Below are positions 25,411 to 34,280 of a stretch of DNA of 64,000 nucleotides, piece after piece (position 1 is the first letter of the stretch; each line of letters starts with the position of its first letter). The position numbers and the translations under genes were made by a program. The notes under the pieces are model-generated. The model made no database searches, had not been told where the DNA came from, and saw only the letters and a list, made by a program, of their open reading frames with translations. Source of the DNA: Candidatus Poribacteria bacterium (GTDB taxonomy: Bacteria; Poribacteria; WGA-4E; WGA-3G); NCBI GenBank assembly GCA_022825825.1, contig JAJDWA010000052.1, forward strand, positions 1 through 64,000, given 5' to 3'.

Positions 25411-27318
25411 ATGGATAAACCGCCAAGCCAATCAACTGAAAATATCACGTGGCGTGCCATAGTTTTAGGACTGCTAACACTTCCGCTTAATATCTACCTT
25501 GTTGTTCAAACAGAAACTGTTTGGACAACACAGTATCCCACCACGATGGCGATCTTTTTCAACGCCGTCTTTACACTTTTCTTTGTTGCAATTTGTAACC
25601 TATTTCTTACAAGATACCTTCCGAAATGGCAGCTGACACAAGCAGAAATGCTTACAACATATCTTATGGTAACGCTTGCATGTGTTGTCTGTGGGCATGA
25701 TCTATTGCAGGCGACAATGTGCATCCTTGGACATGCCAGTTGGTTTGCTACACCAGAAAACGAATGGCAATCCCTTTTCTTTCGGTACATACCGGACTGG
25801 ATTGCAGTGATGGATCGCCATGCTTTGACAGGTTATTATGAAGGCACATCTAACCTATTTGAAATAGAACATATTCGGGCATGGCTTACGCCTATCCTGT
25901 TCTGGCTACTTTTCTTCTCTGCACTCGCTTTTTCTATGATAATGCTCAGCGCTATTCTCCGCAAGCAGTGGATTGAACACGAAAAATTAAGTTACCCGAT
26001 TATCTTACTCCCTTTTGAAATGACGAAAGGGGGTGTTTTTTATCGCAATAGACTCCTCTGGATAGGCTTCGGTATCGGATTAGGGCTTGATTTGTTAAAT
26101 GGTCTCAATTTCCTATTTCCTTTTGTCCCTGGCATTCCTATTCGGCATGACATTGGTCGGATGTTCACAGAAAAACCGCTCAATGCTATCGGTTCAACTC
26201 CTATACATCTAAATCCTTATGCCATCGGAATCGGCTTTTTAATGCCGCTTGATTTGTCGCTATCCTGCTGGGTGTTTTATCTGTTTTGGAAGGTACAACT
26301 CATTTTCGGGTCTATGTCAGGTTTGAATCAGACACCCGGTTTTCCACATATTGATATGCAATCACTTGGTGCCTACTTCGGGTTGTGCTTCTTTGCACTC
26401 TGGATAACACACAAACATTTATGGAAAGTATTCCGCAATATTATTGGTATGAAGACCGATCTTGATTCGTCAAATGAACCGATAGGGTACCGCAGTGCGT
26501 TTTTCGGTTTTCTGATTAGTATTGCTATTGTGTTCGGATTTTGCCTCAAAGCAGGCATGTCATGGTGGGGAATCATCGGATTCTTCACTGTCCATTTCAT
26601 ACTGGTTTTAGCATTCACACGGATGCGTGCCGAACTTGGCACACCGACACAGGATTTTTATAGGGCAGGTCCAAGTTTTTTCTTAACTTCACTTTTCGGT
26701 TCAAGGAAGATTGGGGCACAAACCTTAACGGGATTTGCATTCCTCTACGGATTTACCCGCAACTACCGCTCACAACCGATGCCGAATCAACTTGAAGGTT
26801 TTAAGCTTGCTGAAAAAGGTGCAATCAACAGCCGTCAACTGCTTTGGGTGATGTGGGGATCATCTGTTATCGGACTGCTTATCGGTTTTGTGGCATTCCT
26901 ACATGCAGGTTACCTACACGGCAGTTTAGGAACATGGCGCGGACAAGAGGCGTTCAATGACCTTCAACGTTGGTTGACCTTTCCAACTGAAACAGAATGG
27001 AGACATCTCGGTTTCTTCGGATTCGGAATAGTTCTGACTTTAAGCACACTTTTTATGCGGTTACGGTTTATCTGGTGGCAACTGCACCCACTCGCCTATC
27101 CGCTTGCGGGCAATTGGAACTTCGGCAGGCTTTGGTTTCCCGTTTTTCTTGCATGGGGTATAAAGTCTTTGCTTGTTCGACACGGCGGCATTGGTGCGTA
27201 TCGGAAGGCACTCCCACTGTTTTTTGGTGCAATGCTCGGTGAGTTTGTTATGGGGAGTTTATGGGCGATTTTAGGCTTATCTTTAGGGCAACGGATGTAT
27301 TCTTTCAAGCATTGGTAG
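25411..27318 (+). CDS. Polytopic membrane protein, DUF6785/DUF6784-like
   Basis: The protein has 635 residues and around a dozen or more hydrophobic segments from 'AIVLGLLTLPLNIYLVVQT' to the C terminus. Conserved-looking polar patches include 'CVVCGHDLLQATM', 'LSYPIILLPFEMT' and 'MRAELGTPTQDFYRAG'. The layout fits the DUF6785 family known from Poribacteria and Planctomycetes, which is distantly OPT-transporter-like. That family name is from memory, with moderate certainty. It likely sits in the inner membrane; substrate unknown. It follows the Omp85 gene by 28 bp. Confidence 0.6.
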   Translation: MDKPPSQSTENITWRAIVLGLLTLPLNIYLVVQTETVWTTQYPTTMAIFFNAVFTLFFVAICNLFLTRYLPKWQLTQAEMLTTYLMVTLACVVCGHDLLQATMCILGHASWFATPENEWQSLFFRYIPDWIAVMDRHALTGYYEGTSNLFEIEHIRAWLTPILFWLLFFSALAFSMIMLSAILRKQWIEHEKLSYPIILLPFEMTKGGVFYRNRLLWIGFGIGLGLDLLNGLNFLFPFVPGIPIRHDIGRMFTEKPLNAIGSTPIHLNPYAIGIGFLMPLDLSLSCWVFYLFWKVQLIFGSMSGLNQTPGFPHIDMQSLGAYFGLCFFALWITHKHLWKVFRNIIGMKTDLDSSNEPIGYRSAFFGFLISIAIVFGFCLKAGMSWWGIIGFFTVHFILVLAFTRMRAELGTPTQDFYRAGPSFFLTSLFGSRKIGAQTLTGFAFLYGFTRNYRSQPMPNQLEGFKLAEKGAINSRQLLWVMWGSSVIGLLIGFVAFLHAGYLHGSLGTWRGQEAFNDLQRWLTFPTETEWRHLGFFGFGIVLTLSTLFMRLRFIWWQLHPLAYPLAGNWNFGRLWFPVFLAWGIKSLLVRHGGIGAYRKALPLFFGAMLGEFVMGSLWAILGLSLGQRMYSFKHW

Positions 27319-27341
27319 AAAACCCAAATCGGCAACATAAC

Positions 27342-27450
27342 ATTATGGTGAATTTTGAAAATAAAGATACATGTTTTTTGTAGGAGCGATCTCCGAATAG
27401 CGACCAACCCACTATTAGTTGGAAACCGAAGTTCCCTCCTACATCTCGAA
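27342..27450. repeat. Palindromic intergenic element, core type 2
   Basis: 27379-27405 (begins TGTAGGAGCGATCTCCGAAT) matches the reverse complement of about 54910-54940. The inverted partner near 27421-27443 ends 'TTCCCTCCTACA'. The left flank 'TTATGGTGAATTTTGAAAATAA' resembles the terminal repeat of the 54808 element; the right flank is weak. Confidence 0.6.
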
Positions 27451-27478
27451 TAATAAGATCCCCACAAGTATTTGCTAA

Positions 27479-28261
27479 TCATTTGGTCGACTCATAATAC
27501 TCCGTCAGAACTTTTTCAAAGTCATCCGGCGGATTTGTCACTATCTTGTAAATATTAATTTCATCGTAACCTTTAATAGTAGCATATTGCGCCAAATTGC
27601 GATAAAACGTTGCAGGGGCAGCCATGAATTCGCCAAATTCGCCGGGTACGGATTCATGGGCATCTGCAATTTTTAAGAGATCGGAAGTACGCACATTACC
27701 GTTTGTGTCCACATATTTATGGAGCACCGTTGCTAAATTATTCATGTCGGTAAGTATGGTGGGACCTCCTGCGGCTTCTTCAAAAAGGCGGACCAGCTCT
27801 TGCATCTCTTCTGGATGCGTAGAAGAGTGTATACCCCCGCCAATTATATTGCCAATTTTGTCCCAGAGTTCCCGCGCCTTTCGCCGATTTTCTCGTTTTT
27901 CTAACGCTTCAGGCGAGAGAGTTTCCTTCATCTCTTCTTCCTCCTCTGCAGCAATATCCGCAACTAATTTCTCTACGTCTGCCTCAGAGATTTTTCCATC
28001 CGCAGCAAGTTCTTTGAGAAATTTCTCTATATCTGCATCAGAGACTTTTCCTTTTTTATCTTCTTCAGTATTGACACTGTCAGCGTTAACTTCCTCAGGC
28101 GTTTCTTTTTGCCTTTTGCTTTCCTCTAACAGTTTGTCTGCTTCAGCAGCCTCCTGTTCAAGTTGGCGGATATCTGCCAGTTCGTGTCGAACCCACACCA
28201 CGGCGGCTCCAGTCAATAGAATAATGAGGGCGGCAAGCCCCCAGTATTGGACGCGTTTCAT
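27479..28261 (-). CDS. Single-pass membrane protein with acidic coiled-coil region, unknown
   Basis: ATG 28261 follows AGGAG. One membrane segment (about 6-23) precedes a long charged helical stretch ('RQLEQEAAEADKLLEESKRQKE', then Asp/Glu/Lys-rich to about 130), probably a coiled coil. Two short 'DGKISEADVEKL'-like repeats lie near 75-105 and resemble EF-hand-like helices without full calcium loops. The C-terminal part (about 145-260) is soluble and unrecognised. It is probably co-transcribed with the upstream coiled-coil gene at 28327. Confidence 0.65.
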   Translation of the reverse strand: MKRVQYWGLAALIILLTGAAVVWVRHELADIRQLEQEAAEADKLLEESKRQKETPEEVNADSVNTEEDKKGKVSDADIEKFLKELAADGKISEADVEKLVADIAAEEEEEMKETLSPEALEKRENRRKARELWDKIGNIIGGGIHSSTHPEEMQELVRLFEEAAGGPTILTDMNNLATVLHKYVDTNGNVRTSDLLKIADAHESVPGEFGEFMAAPATFYRNLAQYATIKGYDEINIYKIVTNPPDDFEKVLTEYYESTK

Positions 28262-28326
28262 AGTGTTCTCCTATAAGGTTGAAGGGATCCTTTGTTTTAC
28301 TTCCTCAGGCGCGAATGGCGTTCACA

Positions 28327-28884
28327 CTACTTTTTCTCATCCTTCTCATCCTTTTTACTCTTTTTGGACCGAAGTTCCTGAAGTATCTCGACGACAGTTT
28401 CCATCTGTTCCTCTAATTTTTCAAGACGCGGTTCAACGGGATCAGGTTTATCTTCCTCTACTTCAACAACTTCAATCGTAGATTCAGCATCTTCCGAATC
28501 CGTTTCTCTCGCGCCGAAGATGTTACGAGCTACAACATCGCCAACATCTTTCATGACGTTGCCGATCGTTTCCTTCTCTTTCCTAAAATCGAGGTCGAAA
28601 TCAAATCCCATCCCGTCTTTAAGATAGGTTGCAACTTGATGATATGCCTGCCCAATATCCCCGACAGACGCCTCCTCGTCTAATGGCTCAAACAACCCTT
28701 CTGGCAGTGCTTCTAAATCATATAGTCGTGCCAGGGCATTGTTGAATTGTCGGATGCACCTTGCTTCTCCGCTGGATAAACCGTCTACGTCTAATATAGA
28801 AGCTTTTTCAAGATGCCTTGTTGTTGATTCTAACATTCGGACAATTCTCCGAATTTCCTTTTGGGTTTCACGTTCATTACTCAT
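28327..28884 (-). CDS. Acidic helical protein with Lys-rich tail, unknown
   Basis: I place the start at ATG 28884 (185 aa), eight bases after AAGGAG. The 33 extra residues to the in-frame ATG at 28983 are low-complexity and lack such a site. The protein is helical and acidic in the middle ('EDAESTIEVVEVEEDKPDP'). A coiled coil near 150-175 follows ('RLEKLEEQMETVVEILQELR'), then a Lys/Asp tail. It has no membrane segment and no recognised family. A phasin-like or scaffolding role is only a guess. Confidence 0.6.
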   Translation of the reverse strand: MSNERETQKEIRRIVRMLESTTRHLEKASILDVDGLSSGEARCIRQFNNALARLYDLEALPEGLFEPLDEEASVGDIGQAYHQVATYLKDGMGFDFDLDFRKEKETIGNVMKDVGDVVARNIFGARETDSEDAESTIEVVEVEEDKPDPVEPRLEKLEEQMETVVEILQELRSKKSKKDEKDEKK

Positions 28885-29014
28885 TTTAAATTCTCCTTTT
28901 ATGGACACATTTGGTATTATAGAGTCTTTGATATATAAAAAGGATAGTAAAATTATGAAAAAAATACGATTTTTTGTTATCAATCGCGATCTTATGTTAT
29001 AAAGATTATCCTTA

Positions 29015-30223
29015 TCAACTTTCTTTTAATTCCCCCACATTGCGTCTAATCTTTATTGCCGCCTTAATAATGTCTTCCATATCTTCTTCTGTTCCCATCA
29101 AAACATTCTGACTAAAGGCGAGTCCTGATTGGCATATTCTTTCTGTTTCAGGACAGTGTGTCTCTGAAAAATCAAGTTCAGAACCGAAAAGATTAGAGGA
29201 AAGAAACGAAGCACGGGACATCGGTGTGCTGTACCAGTATCCGATAGGAATGCCTTCAGCGCGCATCGCACTGATAAACGTTCCACGTGAAATGTCTTCA
29301 AACTCTTCAGAATCAAAAATTGCCTTGTAACCGTGGGAACCGCATCGGGTTGCACGTGGATCAAGTGGAGTCACCTTAATACCCGGAATTTCACCAAACC
29401 ACCCATCTAACCAGCGCATATTCATGTGTCTGTAGTTTGTCTCTTCCTCAAGCCGTGTCAAACGTGAGAGGAGGAGTCCAGCTTGCCATTCTGTCATTCT
29501 GAAATTTCCACCGAACGGTTCTACATTACCGAATTCAGCGTCAGGCGGTGTGCGTCCGCAGTTGTGGAGTGCCCAGGCGCGTTCATAGAGTTCTCTATCG
29601 TTCATCAGAACGATTCCACCTTCACCAGCACAAAGGTTTTTAGAAGACTGAAAACTAAAGCATCCGAAATCTCCCCAACTTCCCACACCTCTGCCTCGCC
29701 ATTCTGCCCCGTGTGCTTGGGCACAATCCTCTATAATTTTTAGGTTATGTCGATTGCCAATATCTACTAGTGCGTCAAGATCAGCGGGATAACCTGCGAT
29801 GTGAACGGGTAGAATCACTTTCGTCTTTTCTGTAATAGCATCTTCCACTTTGGAAACATCCAACAGAAAACTGTCGGGGGCTGTATCTACAAAAACAGGT
29901 ACAGCATGTGTCATCAAAATAGCAACAACAGTAGCTTGAAAGGTATACGCGGTGGTAATTACCTCATCACCTGGACCTACTTCGGCCGCTTTTAAAGCGA
30001 TATAGAGTGCGGTAGTGCCGCTATTAACACAAACACCGTAGTTTGCGCCTTGGAATTCAGCAAATTGTTTCGCAAATTCAGGCATTTTTGTTCCGCCGAC
30101 ACCCCACTGTCTGCTGCTATAGATACTTTCAAATGCTTCTATGTCTGCTGGATCAAGTGTGGGCCATGTAGGATAGGGCTTAGTTCGGGTCGGTTCACCG
30201 CCATTTATTGCTAAAATAGACAT
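29015..30223 (-). CDS. DegT/DnrJ/EryC1/StrS-family PLP aminotransferase
   Basis: ATG 30223 follows GGAG. The 402-residue protein has the fold-I signatures of sugar aminotransferases: 'GVCVNSGTTALYIALKAAEVGPGDEVI', 'DCAQAHGA' with the PLP-pyridine Asp, and 'SFQSSKNLCAGEGG' with the Schiff-base Lys (about 195). These enzymes usually aminate a keto-sugar nucleotide. No sugar-nucleotide genes are near; it ends an operon with trpF and the corrinoid module. AHBA-synthase-like or other roles remain open. Confidence 0.85.
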   Translation of the reverse strand: MSILAINGGEPTRTKPYPTWPTLDPADIEAFESIYSSRQWGVGGTKMPEFAKQFAEFQGANYGVCVNSGTTALYIALKAAEVGPGDEVITTAYTFQATVVAILMTHAVPVFVDTAPDSFLLDVSKVEDAITEKTKVILPVHIAGYPADLDALVDIGNRHNLKIIEDCAQAHGAEWRGRGVGSWGDFGCFSFQSSKNLCAGEGGIVLMNDRELYERAWALHNCGRTPPDAEFGNVEPFGGNFRMTEWQAGLLLSRLTRLEEETNYRHMNMRWLDGWFGEIPGIKVTPLDPRATRCGSHGYKAIFDSEEFEDISRGTFISAMRAEGIPIGYWYSTPMSRASFLSSNLFGSELDFSETHCPETERICQSGLAFSQNVLMGTEEDMEDIIKAAIKIRRNVGELKES

Positions 30224-30240
30224 GTCAAGTCTCCAATTGT

Positions 30241-30738
30241 TTATTGAGATCCGAAATTTTTTACAAATTCGGGTGGAAATTTTCCTGACACTACTTCACC
30301 GATTAAGTCGTCTAACGCGTTCCGCGCTTTTTCTGCCAATTCAGTGCTTATAGTCCCTTCTTCAAGGGCGGTTTCAAACTCATCTTCATCTTGAATTTCA
30401 TAATTACCATTGGGGGTTACCCACAAATCAAGAAATAGGTCAACAATTTCGAATTGATCTGGACTCCGCTTAACGGGTTTCATAATATCGCAATAATATC
30501 CTGTCCATTCGTTGTTAAGATTATAGATTTTGCCGATGTCGTACCACAATCCTGTGAATACAAACCAAATTGCAGTGTAATTTTCACCTAAAACTGTCTC
30601 ACCGTTCAAGACGATTGGCGAAGAAGGTTTAATCTTTTGGGACGTAACAATAACGTCTTTGTCCTCATAAAGCAGTTGCTGCTGAAAATAATTAATCCGA
30701 TCTGGTAGTCTTTTATAGGTTAACGTTATTGTTTGCAT
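30241..30738 (-). CDS. DUF402 family protein
   Basis: The 165-residue protein fits the DUF402/FomD-like family: 'AIWFVFTGLWYDIGKIYNLNNEWTGYYCDI' and 'EIVDLFLDLWVTPNGNYEIQDEDEFE' carry the conserved Lys/Tyr/Asp residues. Members hydrolyse nucleotide-linked phosphates such as CMP esters or nucleoside diphosphates. Its start overlaps the end of trpF by 26 bases, so it is translated from the same mRNA. Confidence 0.75.
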   Translation of the reverse strand: MQTITLTYKRLPDRINYFQQQLLYEDKDVIVTSQKIKPSSPIVLNGETVLGENYTAIWFVFTGLWYDIGKIYNLNNEWTGYYCDIMKPVKRSPDQFEIVDLFLDLWVTPNGNYEIQDEDEFETALEEGTISTELAEKARNALDDLIGEVVSGKFPPEFVKNFGSQ

Positions 30739-31360
30739 CTTCCGTTCTTACTTTATCAGCTTGTCTAACTGCTCTGATAAACGCCTTAATTTTTTCGTGA
30801 TCCTTGCGACGTTTTTCTGATTCAACGCCACTGGCAACGTCAACAGCGTCCGGTTTAACCTGTTTGATCGCGTCTTTTACATTTTCTGGAGTTAAACCGC
30901 CTGCAAGGATTAACTTTTTTGTGTGAAGTCTGGCTTTCTCTACCAATTCCCAATTGACAGTGCCCTTTAAAACAAATTTTGGTTTATCTACAAGACATGC
31001 ACTCACATTGTAATCATCTAAGGTTTGTAAGTCTTCTTCGTTTTGTAATTCAAAAACCTTGATAACAGGTAATAACAGCTGTGTACAAAATTCGGGTGAT
31101 TCTGTGCCGTGTAATTGAATAGATGTGGTACCGGTTTGCGTAGCAATATTTTCAATTTCCTTGTGTTCAGCATTCCTGAAAACGCCAACTGTTGTAACAA
31201 ACGGAGGTAACGCTCGGATGATTTCAGCTGCATCAGTGGGTTTAATATAACGTGGTGTTTCTGGCACAAAAATAAATCCGAGGGCATCAGCACCTGCTGC
31301 TATTGCTGTTTCTGCATCTGCCAGATTGGTGATACCACAAATTTTAACGCGCGTTCGCAT
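30713..31360 (-). CDS. trpF: Phosphoribosylanthranilate isomerase
   Basis: From ATG 31360 the protein begins 'MRTRVKICGITN', with the general base Cys8 in the classic KICG(I/L)T motif. 'GADALGFIFVPETPRYI' and the phosphate-binding 'LAGGLTPENV' and 'VDVASGVES' complete the (beta/alpha)8 TrpF pattern at normal length. It converts phosphoribosylanthranilate to the ribulose form in tryptophan synthesis. No other trp gene is nearby. It overlaps both neighbours, so it is embedded in the corrinoid/homocysteine operon. Confidence 0.9.
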   Translation of the reverse strand: MRTRVKICGITNLADAETAIAAGADALGFIFVPETPRYIKPTDAAEIIRALPPFVTTVGVFRNAEHKEIENIATQTGTTSIQLHGTESPEFCTQLLLPVIKVFELQNEEDLQTLDDYNVSACLVDKPKFVLKGTVNWELVEKARLHTKKLILAGGLTPENVKDAIKQVKPDAVDVASGVESEKRRKDHEKIKAFIRAVRQADKVRTEDANNNVNL

Positions 31361-32345
31361 CAATTGCCTCACGGAAAGCCTTTATATGTGTAGGTGTTGT
31401 GCCACAACACCCGCCGATTAGATATGCTCCCGCTTCAAGGAGTGCTGGAACATGACTTGCCATATCAGTTGGTGTTTGTGTATAGACAGTTTTATGATTT
31501 TCATCAAGCTGCGGCATGCCAGCGTTTGGATATGCCATCATTCGCTTGCCATTAGGACCTATTTCTGACAATGCGGCATGTAGTTGTTCAGTACCTGTGA
31601 TAGCGTAGGGCATTCCTGAATGCTCCGCGCGTTTGGATTCAGCGCCACAGTTGAGACCAATAATATCAACACAATCTAATAGTGAGTTACCTGCCGAAAA
31701 CTCTCCGCTGACAAGCATTTGGAGTAGGTCAGCTGCGGAGTGTCCCCAGTCGGTTTTATAGATTTCTTTACCAGTGCGACGTTCTTTCGTCCATTTGTAT
31801 GTCATGTTTACTGCTATAGGGAGTTCGGTCTCGCGGGCAATATCAACAGCAATTGCAGCTTCCTTCGCGGAAAACATTGTTTCAAGGCAGAGGAAATCTA
31901 CACCTTCTTCGGCAAGTGTGTGGATAACCAGTTTATGTGCTTCCCGAACCTCATCATTTGGGATGCCAAATGTTGTGTCACCGCTGTCCGCTTCAATGGC
32001 ACCCGGTGAAGGGCCAACTGAACCGGCTATGTAAATATCTTTTTCATTCTTTTCAACAGCCTGTTTTGCATGCTGAACACCGAGTCGGATGAGTCGTTGC
32101 GCATCCGATTTATCTTGCCCTGCCATTTGCAGGTGAAGTGGTGAAACGACAAATGTATTTGTACCGATTGCTTCAGCACCAGCACTGATATAATCTGAAT
32201 GGATGCCGACAACATCAGCAGGATGCAATTCGTTAGCAAGCGCGCTGTTGACAAGTTCTATGTCACGAGCAAAAAGCTGCGATCCAAATCCGCCATCATA
32301 CAGAATTGATTTGTCAGACGTTAAACGTTCCCGAAAAGTTTTCAC
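31344..32345 (-). CDS. Homocysteine S-methyltransferase (BHMT/MetH N-domain type)
   Basis: The 333-residue protein has the Pfam S-methyl_trans pattern: 'ILYDGGFGSQL', 'GTNTF', and the zinc ligands Cys233 ('GLNCGA') and Cys313/Cys314 ('GGCCGTTP'). It transfers a methyl group to homocysteine to make methionine. The donor could be betaine, S-methylmethionine or, given the neighbours, a methyl-corrinoid protein. It lies 18 bp after a RACo-type activator and near a corrinoid protein, so it may act as a split methionine synthase. The start is GTG 32345, with AAGGAG about 14 bases upstream. Confidence 0.85.
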   Translation of the reverse strand: MKTFRERLTSDKSILYDGGFGSQLFARDIELVNSALANELHPADVVGIHSDYISAGAEAIGTNTFVVSPLHLQMAGQDKSDAQRLIRLGVQHAKQAVEKNEKDIYIAGSVGPSPGAIEADSGDTTFGIPNDEVREAHKLVIHTLAEEGVDFLCLETMFSAKEAAIAVDIARETELPIAVNMTYKWTKERRTGKEIYKTDWGHSAADLLQMLVSGEFSAGNSLLDCVDIIGLNCGAESKRAEHSGMPYAITGTEQLHAALSEIGPNGKRMMAYPNAGMPQLDENHKTVYTQTPTDMASHVPALLEAGAYLIGGCCGTTPTHIKAFREAIDANAR

Positions 32346-32363
32346 GTTTTGTGTGTTTTCTCC

Positions 32364-34268
32364 TTAGGTCTTTGGCATAGGCTTGAATTGACAACCCTCA
32401 ACAAATATCTCAAAGAAATCGGGAGTCGTCTCAAGTTCTATATGTTCAATGTTTTTAACGAATTTCTCAACCTCCGCACGTTTTTCTCTTGAAAGTAAGA
32501 CCGCCTTTGCACCACCTATTGCTGCGTTCCCAATTTTGACAATTCTATCCTTAGGGACAGGTGCAAGAAAACCGATATCAATAGCATCTTGTAGGTTAAC
32601 GTAGTTAGCAAATCCGCCTGCTAAATAGAGTTTATTGATGTCTTGCGGAGAGCAACCGAAATGGCGTAGGACAATATATTGTCCACAATAGTTTGCCGCC
32701 TTTGCTTGTGCTAAGTTACTTGCATCATCGCGCGAAAAGGTAATACCGTGTTCAGGTAAAAGCGGCATAATTCGCTGTTTTCTATCAGCAAAAACACCTT
32801 TTGCACTCATCTGATTGTGGCGACGTAGTTCCGCAAGCAGTGAAATCAATCCCGAACCACATAATCCTTGCGGTTTTTCTGCACTGATTGTCTCATAGTC
32901 AATTTTTCCGTCAACCCATTTCACCGATTCAATTGCACCGGGATATGCAGGCATGCCGTATTCTATACCGCCACCCTCAAACGCCGGACCCGCAGGGCAT
33001 GACGCTGCAACCATCCGCTTTGCATTGCCAACAACTACCTCCGTATTCGTTCCTACATCAACTAACATAATAACGTCATCTTGTGATTGCATGTCAACTG
33101 CCACCAAATCTGCAGCGACATCCGCTCCAACATGGCTTGCGATTAGCGGTAGACTATGAACCATTGCTTTCGGATTGGAACGGATACCGAGTCTACGGGA
33201 TTTTTCGGTAAGTGATGTTGTTGAACGGATACCCTCACGGTATTCATGCTCGATAGTGGATTTATACGGCTTTTGTCCTATACTCTGGACATCTTGTCTG
33301 AAGAATATGTCACGCATTGTTGTGTTGCCAGCAACAACGATTTCGTATATTTCCTGCCGAACGAAGTCATGCCTTTCGCACATTTCCATGATTTGGCCGT
33401 TCAACGCTGCAATCAACGATTTACGTAACTCACCCTCAAACTCTCCATCATAGGAAATTCTGTGCATGATGTCGCTTCCACCGAAACGTTGTGGATTTTC
33501 AAAGGAACTGACTGAAACTGTTTCACCGTTTTCTAAATCTATCAGATTTGCCACCACAGTGGTTGTGCCGATGTCTAAAGCAAGCCCATAGATATGCCCC
33601 CGAAAACGATCAACAGGTTCATTGTCGTAATAGACAATTCCATCGTGATGTGTGACCAGTGGATTTAGAGATAGGTTAGTCTCGTCTTCTGTGCCAATAT
33701 GTGTCAGAATTTTCGGTGTGCGCCGTAGCGGCGTGAATTCAATATGCTCATCTACGTTCAGGACAACAGCTTGGCAGGCGAGGCGGTAGTTGTCTCGGAG
33801 GAATGTCTCTGCCTCGTTGGGAGGACGAAGGCTCTCCATGCCTTGTTTAATCTCAACAATACACTCGTGGCACTGTCCTGTGCGGAAGCAGGAGGTAGGC
33901 ACTTGGACGGCTAAATCGTCTGCGTAATCAAAGACGGTTTTTCCGGGAGAGAGCTGATACACTTTCCCATCACAGGTAATTGTGCCTTCTGCGTTCTCGT
34001 GTGGTTGGCTTGTCTCGTCGTTTGGGTCGATTTCCCATGCATTGCGATAATCTAACTTATCGTCCCCTACACAAAGGAGACCTGTGCCTTCACTGATTTT
34101 ACGCTGGTTTCGACACCCAAATTTTGCTGTGCAGTGATCAAAGCGATTTTTGTAGGGACAGCGGTAGGTTGACTGTTCGTCAGCATGGACAACCATTTCT
34201 TCAAAAATTTGTGTAATTTTATTGAGCCGTTTTTCGTATTCGGTTTTGTCTATTTTTTTCATATACAA
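32364..34268 (-). CDS. RACo-type ASKHA ferredoxin, corrinoid-protein reductive activator
   Basis: A [2Fe-2S] ferredoxin domain (about 88-170) has 'PTSCFRTGQCHEC' and a fourth Cys in 'YRLACQA'. After a linker comes an ASKHA ATPase-like domain from about 225 ('YGLALDIGTTTVVANL', 'VAGNTTMRDI', 'LVDVGTNTEVV', 'GLCGSG', 'LAGGFANYVNLQDA'). This is the RamA/RACo architecture, which reduces inactive Co(II) corrinoid proteins using ATP. An extra N-terminal region has Cys37, 46, 52 and 66 and may bind another cluster. It begins 12 bp after the corrinoid protein gene. TTG 34268 or ATG 34262 could be the start. Confidence 0.85.
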   Translation of the reverse strand: MYMKKIDKTEYEKRLNKITQIFEEMVVHADEQSTYRCPYKNRFDHCTAKFGCRNQRKISEGTGLLCVGDDKLDYRNAWEIDPNDETSQPHENAEGTITCDGKVYQLSPGKTVFDYADDLAVQVPTSCFRTGQCHECIVEIKQGMESLRPPNEAETFLRDNYRLACQAVVLNVDEHIEFTPLRRTPKILTHIGTEDETNLSLNPLVTHHDGIVYYDNEPVDRFRGHIYGLALDIGTTTVVANLIDLENGETVSVSSFENPQRFGGSDIMHRISYDGEFEGELRKSLIAALNGQIMEMCERHDFVRQEIYEIVVAGNTTMRDIFFRQDVQSIGQKPYKSTIEHEYREGIRSTTSLTEKSRRLGIRSNPKAMVHSLPLIASHVGADVAADLVAVDMQSQDDVIMLVDVGTNTEVVVGNAKRMVAASCPAGPAFEGGGIEYGMPAYPGAIESVKWVDGKIDYETISAEKPQGLCGSGLISLLAELRRHNQMSAKGVFADRKQRIMPLLPEHGITFSRDDASNLAQAKAANYCGQYIVLRHFGCSPQDINKLYLAGGFANYVNLQDAIDIGFLAPVPKDRIVKIGNAAIGGAKAVLLSREKRAEVEKFVKNIEHIELETTPDFFEIFVEGCQFKPMPKT

Positions 34269-34280
34269 TCCAACGAAGGA

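Noticed and set aside
27624..28481. 285-codon plus-strand open frame
   Set aside because: It is antisense to two minus-strand genes. Its Ser-rich composition is the shadow of their acidic coiled coils.
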